Assembly (NCBI RefSeq): GCF_035222275.1
Contig: NW_026946359.1
Coordinates: 6,572,001 to 6,636,000 of the forward strand
Origin: Podospora bellae-mahoneyi
Taxonomy: Eukaryota; Ascomycota; Sordariomycetes; Sordariales; Podosporaceae
Length of the DNA stretch: 64,000 nt
Direction: 5' to 3'
The position numbers were made by a program, and so were the translations under genes. A model generated the notes under the pieces. It worked only from the letters and a program-made list of their open reading frames with translations. It did not search any database and had not been told where the DNA came from. Position 1 is the stretch's first letter; each line of letters starts with the position of its first letter. Of this stretch, positions 20,309-30,120 are shown one piece after another.

Positions 20309-21972
20309 TCAACGCTTCCCCTCGGGCGACTTTGGGCTTTTAGGCAAATACCGACTCTTGATCGCATGCCCGATGACGCTCATCCTGCTCCCGATGGTGC
20401 CGTCTTGCATTCGGCTCGCGAGGGCTTCTTCCAGGGCTGACTGGGTGACTGAAGCGTCTATTGCACACACACGCACGATTGGTACCGGCTGAAAGAAAGG
20501 GTAGGTAGGGATGATGTAAAAACTCACCATCAAGATCACTAAAACTGCTCCCCATGCTGGGAGTGCCCGTGCCGTCGCTGCCCTCACGGGAACCCCCCTT
20601 TCCTTTCTCCCTCAGCTCGGCCGTTCTGCTTCTCGGGGATAGTGTCCCATGAATGTGATCTTGACCGGCAACAGGGTATCTACCCCCACCGGCTGCCAGG
20701 GCAGTTCCAGGACGGTGAACGATAGCCGCTGAACTAGCTGATGAATCGGATGTTTGGCTGAACTCGCCACCGCCGGTGACACCAACAGGGGCACCTCTCA
20801 GTGTAGCGCCCAAATCCATCTGTTGTTGATGTGGGGGCGGTAAGAACGCAGGCTCGGGTTCATCCTCGTCTTCTTCGGCAAGGCCGTCAAATCCAGCGCG
20901 GTGGTCGCCGTAAACGGAGAATCGGGGCGGACGTCGAATGATACGGCTCTGGACGGGGGAGTTGTCAGAGTCCGATTCCTCTTCGCTTTCTGAGGCAGCT
21001 GGGCTGGCGGAGACAGAAGGCTGGGCGGCGCCGAAGGTGGAGGTGTCATCTTGATCTGTTCCTTCGCGCTGTTGATACGAGAAAGAAGACATGTAACGAC
21101 CTGTAGATCGGGTGGAGGTGACAGAAGGGGCTGGTCTGATGCCGAGCTGGGTCTGGGTTGGGATAGTAGTGCCGGCGGATGAGTTGCGCGAGACGGCAGG
21201 GCGGAGAGGGATGGTGGTGGGCTTGGCTGCAGAAGGGCCGGCTCCGACGGTGGTGGCATACTCTGTGTCCTGTCTTGGGAGAGGGGCAGACGGAGTATCT
21301 TTGCGATCATTGCGCATAGAAAGAGAAGAAGGAGCTCTGCCACTGGCCGAACCAGTGCGTCTCGGGGGCTCCGATATCTGAGGATAATGGGTGGTGTGGG
21401 AAGAAGGCTCGGCGCCGGGGATGGGTGAAGGAGCAGCAGAACCCCTACCTGTGGCTGCCTTGAGCATCTGAGCGCGGATTTGGCTTGCATGGCGATCTGT
21501 GAGGTAATTTGCCATCTGAATAAGGAAATCGACGGTCACCTCGAATTGTGAGGCTCTATAAGCACACAGTGTTAGTACACACTGAGGTCCTTCATCGACA
21601 AGGCAACATGCGGCTCTTACAGCTCGTTCCCTGACTTGATGTTAGTAACATGCTTCAGACCAAAAGACACAAGAATGAACCGGCTTACAGTTGATATTTC
21701 CACCCGAGCGTGAGTTATCGGAGATGATACTCCAAAGCGCGTTCGACTTCTCTTCGTTCCAGTCCATCTATGCCGGCGTCAGTGAGTGAGTTCACAAGGC
21801 GGGCACAGTGCGAGCGCGTGCAACGTACCAGCGGCGGATCGACGAAGTCGCCGCGCTTGATGGGCAAGCGAATGTAGAGCAGGTACTTGGGTTCCTGCGC
21901 CACGCTCGCCTGCCCCTTGGTTTCTTTGGGCTCTGGGGCCCGGCCCTCTCTCTGTCGTCGTTGCTCCTCCAT
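20309..21972 (-). CDS. ATG29: Autophagy protein Atg29
   Basis: Five exons read 5' to 3' on the minus strand: 21829-21972, 21689-21767, 21621-21630 (10 nt), 20528-21555 and 20309-20457, giving 469 residues. Donors are GTACGT, GTAAGC, GTAAGA and GTGAGT; acceptors are CATAG, GTCAG, TATAG and CAATAG. Introns are 58-70 nt. Phase is kept at every junction. The conserved N-terminal domain emerges only after splicing: YLLYIRLPIKRGDFVDPPLMDW, then NALWSIISDN, then INWNELASQFEVTVDFL, then a helix ending RHASQIRAQM. The final exon supplies the conserved C-terminal helix DASVTQSALEEALASRM. The middle is Ser/Pro-rich and disordered. Atg29 works with Atg17 and Atg31 in the scaffold that nucleates the pre-autophagosomal structure. 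The start at 21972 (MEEQRRQREG) is the first in-frame ATG close to the domain; a longer N-terminus is possible because the frame stays open to 22242. Confidence 0.9.
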
Positions 21973-22685
21973 TTCTTGGAGCTCGGGGAGGAACTGTTCT
22001 GGTGACTGTTCCTCGTGGTCTTCCTCTTCAAAGATGGTTTGCAGCCGCGCAGGTCGCTGAGGGTGGCGGCGGGCCGGGACGTTTTCAGCAGGCTCCCAGG
22101 CGCTGCTAGCACCCCCAGTGGGCAGCCTGGGAAACGCAGCTGGGGGCCTACAGGCGCCTCGTCGTTGGAGTGATCGGATGACATTTTGGTGGACTGTGCG
22201 TGGGGTTGCTGTCGTTGTCGGGGCGCTAGTCCCATATCCCATGTTATTGTTGCTTGGGAATGTTGGCTACAGCAATATTCCAGCAAATATTTACTTGGCC
22301 GGAAAAGTTGACGTGGGGCCTGCAAATGCTATTGTTCCAAGCGGGTCTGCTCTTTGCTATTCTTCTAACCGGATATGGCCCGTGTACACCACAAACAGTG
22401 GCCCAAGCTCCCCTGGGGCTCCATCCTGTAGTTGCTGGGTAGACAACTTTGGTGGCTTTTGGGGGCCAGATCAAGAATTGGGGTCCTGCAAGCCACTGAA
22501 AAAATCGCGTCGCATTTACTCGCAGCTTCGGAGAACAGGCTACAAAGGCTCAACCGGCCATTTCGCTTTGTGGTCACAGCATATTCGATTCTCACAGCAG
22601 CTCTCTTCCTTTGATTCCATTGGCTCCCGCCCTCCCTGCAAAACTTACTCAGCTGTCCTGCTCTCCCTGCGTTCGCCTGAAAACC
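21973..22685. promoter_or_regulatory. Divergent promoter region, ATG29 / NUP53
   Basis: About 710 bp separate the two start codons, which face away from each other, so both promoters lie here. The ATG29 frame remains open to 22242 and the Nup53 frame to 22611, so either protein could start earlier. No specific site was identified. Confidence 0.5.
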
Positions 22686-24086
22686 ATGGCCCCGTTAATC
22701 CTACACAACGTGCCAGACGACGAGCTGTACGTAGGAGACGACGGTATCAAGAGACCATATGCCATGGTCTTTCCCCAGTCCGTATTTCACAACCATCTGC
22801 CACCCCCCTCCGCCGCGACTGACATGGAGGAAAACAGGCAGGATGGCTCGCTGAGAGCGAGGAAGGCAGTCAACGAGACAGGGTCGTTTGGAAAGTCGAC
22901 GCGACGGGCGAGGTCGAAAACCGCGACGCCTGCGAGAAAAGAAGATCCAACCATAGCCGCTGCCGATAAGATCTTTAGCAACTGGATCGCGAACCAAGCC
23001 CCCATCCACCAGGCCCCCGCGCCATCACAAAGCGACAGAGCTGCGCAGAACCAACGGCGTCCAAGTCTTCACCCATCGACTTCTCAGCAGAATCTCTCCC
23101 AAAACGACGAGAAGGTACCCCCAGAAGCCAAATTCATCAAGGCCAAAGAGCCAACCGAGGTCATACTGCGAGGGTACCGCTCCGCCCAACAGCAATATGC
23201 CGCCATCAACCACTACGAGCAGCTCGCAGGGAGAATATGCGAGGACTACTCGCGTGACCCCCCAGTGGAGAGCAGGCGATACAAGTCCGAACTCCGGGAC
23301 CCAGCATTCGCCCGCCGGAAGGCCCTCACCCCGGAAGAACGCGCCAAGGTTAATAAAGCCGACAGTGGGTTGCATTGGGTGAAGGTCACCTTCGAGTCCG
23401 CCGAGGCCGCCGAAGCAGCCATCTATGCCTCTCCCCAAATCATCCTAGGTCATCAGGTCTTTGCCGAGCCATACACCGGCCTCCCACCTCCGCGCGACGA
23501 AGCCGTTCCCGACCCATCCATAGCCGCCGGCTTCGGCATCCAGCGCACCAACTCCGGCAGACGCCAGTCACAACAACAACCCCGAGCTGGCACCGCGGCC
23601 GCCGCAGGCTTCAACCCAGCCTGGCTCAACCCCGACAGCTTCGACTCTGGGTTCTCCCACACCTCTAGTCACACAGCAGACACCGGCACAGCCGCCTCTA
23701 CCGACTTTGAGACACAGCCTCTCTCTCGAACCGTCACACCGCCCAACCCATTTGCCTTTGACAATATCGTCGCCGAGCAACCCCGGCAACAGGATAAAGA
23801 TGCGGATGATTTCTGCCGGCTGATCCCCGAAGTGAGGAAGGTTAAGCTCCTTCCCATGGAACAAGCTCTCCTGCCCGCCCCGTCGGTCGCCCAGCGGGTA
23901 GCACACTACGTTCCCTTCATCAGCTGGTTCAACGGCGCCATGATCGGGACTCAGGTCCCACGAACCGAGCTTGGCGAGTTTGACTGGGTGGCTGCGAGTC
24001 TGTACTGGAAGTTTTTGTGGTGGTTGGATTTCTTGTTTGGGTTGTTTGGGGGTGATATCCGGAAGGCGGCAGACCAAGATGACTAA
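22686..24086 (+). CDS. NUP53: Nucleoporin Nup53/Nup35
   Basis: 466 residues from the ATG at 22686 ([20 protein letters not shown]), the family-typical N-terminus; an ATG at 22611 would add 25 unrelated residues. The MPPN/RRM-like dimerisation domain covers about residues 165-275: [42 protein letters not shown], then QVFAEPY. The C-terminus ends in an amphipathic, Trp/Phe-rich helix ([19 protein letters not shown]) of the kind that lets Nup53 bind membrane at the nuclear pore. A probable 60-nt intron at 22778-22837 (GTCCGT donor, ACTGAC branch, ACAG acceptor) is stop-free and 3n. Removing it joins VFPQ to [11 protein letters not shown], leaving 446 residues. The donor is unusual, so both forms are given. 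It links inner-ring nucleoporins to the pore membrane. Confidence 0.88.
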   Translation: MAPLILHNVPDDELYVGDDGIKRPYAMVFPQSVFHNHLPPPSAATDMEENRQDGSLRARKAVNETGSFGKSTRRARSKTATPARKEDPTIAAADKIFSNWIANQAPIHQAPAPSQSDRAAQNQRRPSLHPSTSQQNLSQNDEKVPPEAKFIKAKEPTEVILRGYRSAQQQYAAINHYEQLAGRICEDYSRDPPVESRRYKSELRDPAFARRKALTPEERAKVNKADSGLHWVKVTFESAEAAEAAIYASPQIILGHQVFAEPYTGLPPPRDEAVPDPSIAAGFGIQRTNSGRRQSQQQPRAGTAAAAGFNPAWLNPDSFDSGFSHTSSHTADTGTAASTDFETQPLSRTVTPPNPFAFDNIVAEQPRQQDKDADDFCRLIPEVRKVKLLPMEQALLPAPSVAQRVAHYVPFISWFNGAMIGTQVPRTELGEFDWVAASLYWKFLWWLDFLFGLFGGDIRKAADQDD

Positions 24087-24591
24087 GGAGGGAGAACAAA
24101 GGAGACAAAGAAGGAGACAGAGATTTTTTTTGGCATGGATTAATGAGTTGATAGACTGAGCCCCTGTTGATACTTTTTGCGGCGGAGTTGCATAAATAGG
24201 CAGGCGTTTAGGATTTGTTGTTGCGGCCAGTGATTATTCGTAGTTTTAACTGTTTACACCTAGCGTGGGAACGGGACAATTGTACAAAAATGAAATGGAG
24301 AGATTATGTGTCAAAAAACCAGTCTGGTAACAGTGTATTCGCTATGCTATTGTATGCAGTCAAAAAAAAAAAAAACAGCCTCATAGATACTTGTAAACAA
24401 ACCCCCTATTCGTATCAACAACATCAAATAATCGCCATGGAAAAAAAAAAAAAAAAAGAAAAAAAGAAAAAAAAAAGTCTACACATATCGTCATGTTCTA
24501 AAAGGGGTATACCATGCCAATCCAATCTCTCTTTCTCTTTCTCTCGCTTATCCACACAGCATTCACACACCTTGATCACAACACTGACACC
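24087..24591. repeat. Intergenic region with long A-rich tracts
   Basis: Convergent 3' flank of NUP53 and the IVY1-like gene. It holds 13 A at 24362-24374 and a 36-nt tract of A with two interspersed G at 24441-24476, followed by CT-rich sequence. No target-site duplication or adjoining retroposon body was seen. Confidence 0.6.
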
Positions 24592-26256
24592 TCAAGGCGA
24601 ATTCCTTTCTGTGTCGGCCACACTCCAACTACTCTCCCCGCCCCCAACCCTCTCCTGGGGTTCGCCCAAACTCGTACTCACCAAACTCCTGTCCCTCAAC
24701 AACAAGTTCCCCGTCTCGCTCGCCAAACTCGACGAGCTCCTCCTCTTCCTCAACCCCTCGTTCCTCCACGGATGCGCCTCTTCATCGTCGGTTTCCGTCT
24801 TGTCCTCGTCGTCATCCTTCTTCTCCATCCCCACCAGCCCCCCCTCATGATCCACCTCCACACTCGTCCCTAATAACCTGTCCGGATTCATCCTCACATG
24901 CTGCGGCTGCGGACTAAAAGGTCTCACCCCCCTGCTCCGATTAAACTGCTGCCCTCCTTGCTGCGTCTCGGCAAAAACACTCCCTCCTTCCTCGTCCTTG
25001 TCCATGCCCCCCAACGAATCCAACCCCACCAAACCCGCCAAGCTCTGATACCTATCCCCCTGCTGCCCTTCCAGACCCCCTCCAGCAGAAATCAGCAAGC
25101 TGTCCCCCCTCACCCCCCTCACCGTCCCCCCTTCTCCCGAGCTATCATTCGCCAGTATTGACTTGGGAGGTAGTATACTGAACAGTTTACTCTCCCCCCC
25201 ACCTCCCACCCCTCCGCCCCCAAACTCCTTCCCCGGTGATCCCCCCATGACGTGCTCCCCCATCATCCCCCCCTCCCCCTCGTTAGCAAACAAATCCACC
25301 CCCCTCTCCAAAACCTCCTCCAGACCACCCCCCGTCCACCCTTTGCGTGCCAAGCTCTCAAAGATGTCCACCTCTGCCCGCACAAGAGAGCAACTCGCCT
25401 CCACAATCCTCGCACTCGTCTCCTGACTTTCCCTCAGCAGCGTCCTCGCGTGTTCCCCGTGTAAGGACGTCAGCCCGTCTAGCTTGGTGGTCAGCTCGAC
25501 AAGGTGGTTCCGAAACATGTTCACATCCCTCCTCTTCTGCCTGTGGAGTTTTAGTCCCTCCTTCTCAAGGCGGTTGATTTCCTTGCTTTGAACCGCCACG
25601 GCAGACGCATAGCTCTCCTCCTCGTCCTCGACCGCGCCCCGCCATTTATCCAGCTCGTGAAGCAGGGGCACTTCAAAAGAGCGGTAGACCGTCTCGGAGA
25701 GGATGTGCTTGTGGTTTGCGACCAGGTGCTGCAGACCAGCCACCGTCAAGAGGGCGTCAGCCGTGCAGGCGTTTTTGCTCATGACGTTGCTGTTGAGGTT
25801 GAGCGGTGGGGGGTTGGCGTTGTTACTGCCTTGGGGGCCGCCACCGGCGTGGAAAGAGCTGGAGAGCGAGCCACCGACTGTGTTGCCGTTTGATAACAAC
25901 CCTGGGTTGATCGGACCGAGCGGTTCGGCGCGGGCTTCTTTGAGGCGGGCGCATGCTTCGAGGGCGGAGCCGAAGGCGCTGGCGGCCGTGGAGAGGGAAG
26001 CGAGGGCGAGGCGGTAGGCTTTGGCGGTTGTGAGCAAATCGGCGTAGGCAGTTTGGGAGCTTTCGAGGTCGGCTTTGGTGAGGACTGCGTGGGCTGGTCG
26101 GGGAGGGGGTGGTAGGGGGAGGTTGAACTGGGAGAGGGAGGGTTGGGCGGTGGAGGCGTAGGAGTAGGTTGGCGAGCCTGGGATGGGAGGAAGTTGGCTT
26201 GGGGAGGGGGAGGGTGGCCGTTGTGGCATCCCCGGGGGATGGGAGGAAGATTGCAT
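24592..26256 (-). CDS. IVY1: Ivy1-like phospholipid-binding protein (BAR-type coiled coil)
   Basis: 554 residues in one exon. After a Pro-rich N-terminus, the region at about 58-108 (LTKADLESSQTAYADLLTTAKAYR, then ALEACARLKEARA) and the long helices at about 165-320 (LLTVAGLQHLVANHKHILSE, FEVPLLHELDKWRGAVEDEEE, then SKEINRLEKEGLKLHRQKRRD) match what I know of the fungal IVY1 family, an inverse-BAR-like domain. The two parts are split by a Gly/Asn/Ser linker. The remainder is Gly-rich and disordered. Yeast Ivy1 binds phosphoinositides, the Rab Ypt7 and Vps33 on the vacuole and dampens TORC1/Fab1 signalling. That role is inferred from family resemblance. It converges on NUP53. Confidence 0.68.
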   Translation of the reverse strand: MQSSSHPPGMPQRPPSPSPSQLPPIPGSPTYSYASTAQPSLSQFNLPLPPPPRPAHAVLTKADLESSQTAYADLLTTAKAYRLALASLSTAASAFGSALEACARLKEARAEPLGPINPGLLSNGNTVGGSLSSSFHAGGGPQGSNNANPPPLNLNSNVMSKNACTADALLTVAGLQHLVANHKHILSETVYRSFEVPLLHELDKWRGAVEDEEESYASAVAVQSKEINRLEKEGLKLHRQKRRDVNMFRNHLVELTTKLDGLTSLHGEHARTLLRESQETSARIVEASCSLVRAEVDIFESLARKGWTGGGLEEVLERGVDLFANEGEGGMMGEHVMGGSPGKEFGGGGVGGGGESKLFSILPPKSILANDSSGEGGTVRGVRGDSLLISAGGGLEGQQGDRYQSLAGLVGLDSLGGMDKDEEGGSVFAETQQGGQQFNRSRGVRPFSPQPQHVRMNPDRLLGTSVEVDHEGGLVGMEKKDDDEDKTETDDEEAHPWRNEGLRKRRSSSSLASETGNLLLRDRSLVSTSLGEPQERVGGGESSWSVADTERNSP

Positions 26257-27160
26257 GTTGAAGTTGGTCTCCTATCCCCGTATCATTCGCCGTTTTCCAA
26301 ATTTTGCGCTTTGGTCTTGTTCCGTCTTTATGACAGTCACCACGCAAGAGCTTTGTGGCTGCGGTGGAGGTGAGGGGTCGAATCAGGTGTTTATTTACTC
26401 GGGCACCTATTCGGGATGACGCCCGGGCGGGTTCTCGTCGATCTTGGCGGATGGGGATCTTCCCAGTGAGGAGGGGAAGAAGTAACGTAGGTGGGGCGGT
26501 GTGTTTCTTGAAGTTGAAAAGGTTGGTTTCTTTGATACAATACAGAAAGGTGTAATGATGGACAGATTTCTCAGAAGAAAAGACCAGAAACACAGATATG
26601 CGACAGCAGAAAGCCCAAAGGAAATGACAAACGTCGGAGAAAACAGCGCCAGCGATGTCGTCGTCAGAGATGTCAAACGATTCAAGGCAACAAGCGGCGC
26701 TGCCTCGAGTCGAGTACTGGACCAGAGCGGCTTACAGGGGTGGATTTGCTGGTGATGCGCGGCGGGCCAACAGCGGGTCTCGTAGCGGTCAAGGGTCTGA
26801 TAAGATAGCGGCCGAGGGGTTGCACAGACGTTGTGTCCGCTGCAGGATCACTCTTCAGATCGACACCACATCAAACATGTGGGCATGTGCCTGCTGTTTT
26901 GAGCAGGTCTGGTGATGAGGCTGACGACTCCAACTTCACCAGATGGTCAACAAAGCTTTTGAAGCAGGTTTTTTTTTTTCTTAATATCGGCCAGTCAAAT
27001 ATGGATTCCACTACTTACATGCAAACGTCAGTCCCCCTTCAACATAACTGATGGGCCTTAGAGTGTGTCCCTCATAAAGCTGATATGCCTTGTAAGCAAT
27101 TCTGTTTGCCAGTCGAGAATACCTCTTTGTGCCGTGCCGGATACACTCAACATTTCATAA
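26257..27160. other. Intergenic, no gene recognised
   Basis: Contains the promoter of the IVY1-like gene (next to 26256) and the 3' flank of the thioesterase gene. A T9-type run lies near 26970. No domain-bearing frame. Confidence 0.5.
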
Positions 27161-28010
27161 CTACAACTCAGGCTTCTCCTCCTTGCCCAAGGCAGGGAGT
27201 CTTTGCCTCAAAAAGGCCTCGACATCGTCCAGTTCCTCCAAGCACGCCGAGTGACCCATACCACTAATAAGACAGTTAGCTTTTCTCGACTCTTATAGGA
27301 CAAAGGCGATGTGAGGCTCACGGGTAAATCTTCATCGTGGGCTGATACCCCATCTCCTTCAACAACTCATACGACTTCTTGCCCAACTGTGTGTTCACCA
27401 CCTGGTCCGAATCGCCATGAGCCATGAAGATGGGAGTGTCTTGGTTCACCTGAGGCTTTGGTACCAACTCGGCAAACTTGAGGCTCAAGACCAGGTATGA
27501 AGACAAAGCAACAATGCCAGCCAGCTTCACCTTGGAGGTCAAGCCTGCAAAGATACTCATAGCGCCGCCCTGGGAGAAGCCACCGACAACGATCCGTTCC
27601 GCTGGAATGCCGGCATCGATCTCTCTCTGGATCAGGCCGTGAATGTAGGCCTGAGAGATCAAAATGCCCGCCTCGTCTTCGTTTTTTCGGAGGGATTCGG
27701 CGTTGCCGTCTATCGTGTGCTGTTTATTCGTTCAGTGGCTGAAATGAAACTAGAGAGGGAGTGAAAGAGAACTACATACAATATCATACCATCCTGGCAT
27801 CTTCATTCCCCAGTTGCAGGTGATTGGAATTTGAGGAGCATGAGGCAGGATGAACTTGACTTCATCGAGACGCTGCCGGCGACGCCAGTTCTCGACCGCC
27901 GAGGCCCAACCATGACCGGTGTCACCCAGGCCATGGATGAAAATGACCGTGGCCGTGTGCCTGGCTGTTGCAGGGAAGAGGAGGGGCGGTTGTCTAATGA
28001 GGGATGTCAT
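27161..28010 (-). CDS. Acyl-protein thioesterase 1-like serine hydrolase
   Basis: Exons 27780-28010, 27322-27719 and 27161-27263 give 243 residues. Intron 1 is GTATGT...AAACAG (60 nt); intron 2 is GTGAGC...TATTAG (58 nt). The alpha/beta hydrolase shows HGLGDTGHGWA, PHAPQIPITCNWGMKMPGWYDI, the nucleophile elbow GFSQGG with catalytic Ser, Asp in HGDSDQVV, and His in GMGHSACLEEL. Length and motifs match the APT1/lysophospholipase family, which removes palmitate from cytosolic proteins such as Ras and G-alpha. It is the functional opposite of the ERF2 palmitoyltransferase found 21 kb away, but nothing shows that they are co-regulated. Start MTSLIRQPPLLFPATARHTA. Confidence 0.92.
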
Positions 28011-28732
28011 CTTTGTTGTTTGTTACTGGTGTTGTCGAAAAAGCGGACCCCGGATTTTTGTTCGTTGGGGCATCCCGTGTTGGAACAAGGTGGGGGGGGG
28101 CTGTCCTCCATAACTCTTCTCTATGACTACTCGCTGCAAATACTGTTAGCGCATTCAGTCAAGTGGCCCGTGCCACGCCTGACAAGCCTTTTGTTTTGCC
28201 CGCTTGTCAGATCAAATCCCAGACAACACTCCCGACTTGCGTGGCGTGATTCCTTCTCCACTCACAACGTCGTCTCTCCAGGATGCCGCTCGAAAAGGGA
28301 ACTGTTGCTTACGAAATTTCGATGGATTCTTACCAAAGCCTTTGAAAGCGCGATGGGAGAGCGAGGTGCCGAAGGTGTAAACTAGATTCCTGAGGCTAAA
28401 ATCTGTACACACTCAGTAAAACCTCACCCCCTACTTATTTAGGCAGCCTATATATATCTGCAAGATCTGATAAGAAAGAAGCTCGCCATGTTCGACACTT
28501 GGGTCCTTCGCCGCCCGGCTTTTTTCATCTTGCCATCTATTGTGATCATCGTAGCTCTTCTTATGAGTGCGTCTTCCCCGGCGTTGTCACTTTTATCTTT
28601 GCCACAAATCCTGACGAAGCTCAAGACTTTTTGCCCGTTTCTTATTTTAATACTCCAACCACCGCGCCTCTATCGACCCTCTCCACCGCCCCATCGGTCT
28701 CGTCAACGACAACAGTCTCACAACCGCCCAAA
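28011..28732. promoter_or_regulatory. Divergent promoter region, thioesterase / dioxygenase
   Basis: About 720 bp between start codons pointing apart. A TATATAT stretch lies near 28451, upstream of the dioxygenase. An ATG at 28499 is in frame with the dioxygenase, so an N-terminal extension of 78 residues is possible but looks noncoding. Confidence 0.4.
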
Positions 28733-29682
28733 ATGCCCAAAGCACCAGTGTATTTCTTTAGCCATGGCGGCGTAAGTCTCATTGCCACTCCCTCGTTCAA
28801 CCTAAATAGTTGACAGTGATGCAGCCCGACGTCCAATACAACACCACCCACCCCGTCTACCCCATCCTCCAGTCCATCGGCAAGGAAATCACCCAAAAAG
28901 TCAAGCCCTCTGCCGTGGTAGTCTTCTCCGCCCACTGGCAGCCCGAAAACGTCGGCCCAGACGAAATCCACGTCAACAACGCCGAAAAGACCGACCTCAT
29001 CTACGAGTATGCCACCCTCCGTACCACCCCCTGCTTACTTATCATGTCACTGACATAATCCAGCTTCTACGGCTTCCCCCCTCACTTCTACAAAGCAACC
29101 TTCCCCTCCACCGGCTCCCCCTCCTTAGCCTCCCACATCATCTCCCTCCTCGCCAAATCCAACATCCGCGCCAGAGGCCTCTCCCGCGGCCTCGACCACG
29201 GCGTCTTCTCCGGCTTCAACGTGGCCTTCCCCCCAGCCTCCAACCCCTTGGCTGTGCCCCTCGTCCAGGTGTCCCTCTTCAACTCGGAAAACCCCCAGGC
29301 CCACTTCCTCCTCGGCGAGGCCGTCCAGTCCCTCCGCGAGCAAAACATTGTCATCATCTGCACAGGCATGACGGTCCACAACCTGCGGGACATGCGCCTC
29401 GCCTTCGGGCAGCCTCAACCCATGCCGTACGCCGTGTCGTTTGACAATGCCCTCAAGGAGGCTGTCGAGCAGCCTGATGCTGAGAAGAGGAAAGAAGAAA
29501 TGGTCAGGGTGTTGAAGAGGCCAGACGCGAGACAGGCGCATCCTTGGATGGATCATTTGATGCCGTTGTATGTCGCCGTTGGGGCGGCGGGGGGGGACCG
29601 AGGAAGACAGACGTGGACGATGCACGAGGCTAGTTTTGCTTGGGCGCAGTACCGGTTTGGGGAGTTGCCTGAGGAGAAGTAG
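28733..29682 (+). CDS. DODA/LigB-type extradiol ring-cleaving dioxygenase
   Basis: Exons 28733-28771, 28825-29006 and 29064-29682 give 279 residues. Intron 1 is GTAAGT...GATGCAG (53 nt), intron 2 GTATGC...ATCCAG (57 nt). Splicing joins FFSHGG to PDVQYNTTHPVYPIL, and DLIYD to FYGFPPHFYKA, as in the class III extradiol family. Likely metal ligands are the His of SHGG and of SAHWQ, and the family His in GLDHGVFSGFNVAFP. Typical substrates are catecholic compounds (4,5-DOPA in plants, others in bacteria); the fungal substrate is unknown. It converges on the MFS exporter gene. Confidence 0.88.
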
Positions 29683-30120
29683 GGAAATAAGAAGGCGATA
29701 TACATAGCAAGTAAAAACATGTAAATAAAACAAAACCAGTTTAAATTCTATCACAGAGCTGATTTTCCCCTGATATTGGCAAGCCCTTTCTAGTCTGTTT
29801 CCCCTTGGCCCTGAAACCCCATCCAAAAGATCACACCATCAAACATTACCAATATTTTTCTCGCTTGAACGACCATGTACGACCCCCTATGCCCCCTTAC
29901 ACACACACACACCACGTCGCTCACATCCCACGAAATCCACTACAAAAGAAAAATGTGTGCGCCCTACGTCTAACTACAGCTAGCTTGCCGGCCATACCAC
30001 TTTCCGAGTTCTACAACCTCTAAGATGGCCACTCCCAACCCCAGATGTCATCAATTACCGCTCCATTAACCCGTGCCAAAATTCCTACTCTTAACACCCC
30101 CACCACCCCCCTTCCCGGAA
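29683..30120. other. Convergent 3' intergenic region
   Basis: Separates the dioxygenase and MFS stop codons. It holds A/T-rich 3' sequence and a short (CA)n run near 29901. No gene. Confidence 0.55.

Noticed and set aside
24362-24476. Poly(A) tract as the tail of a retroposed element
   Set aside because: No element body, target-site duplication or polymerase III promoter next to it; treated as simple sequence.
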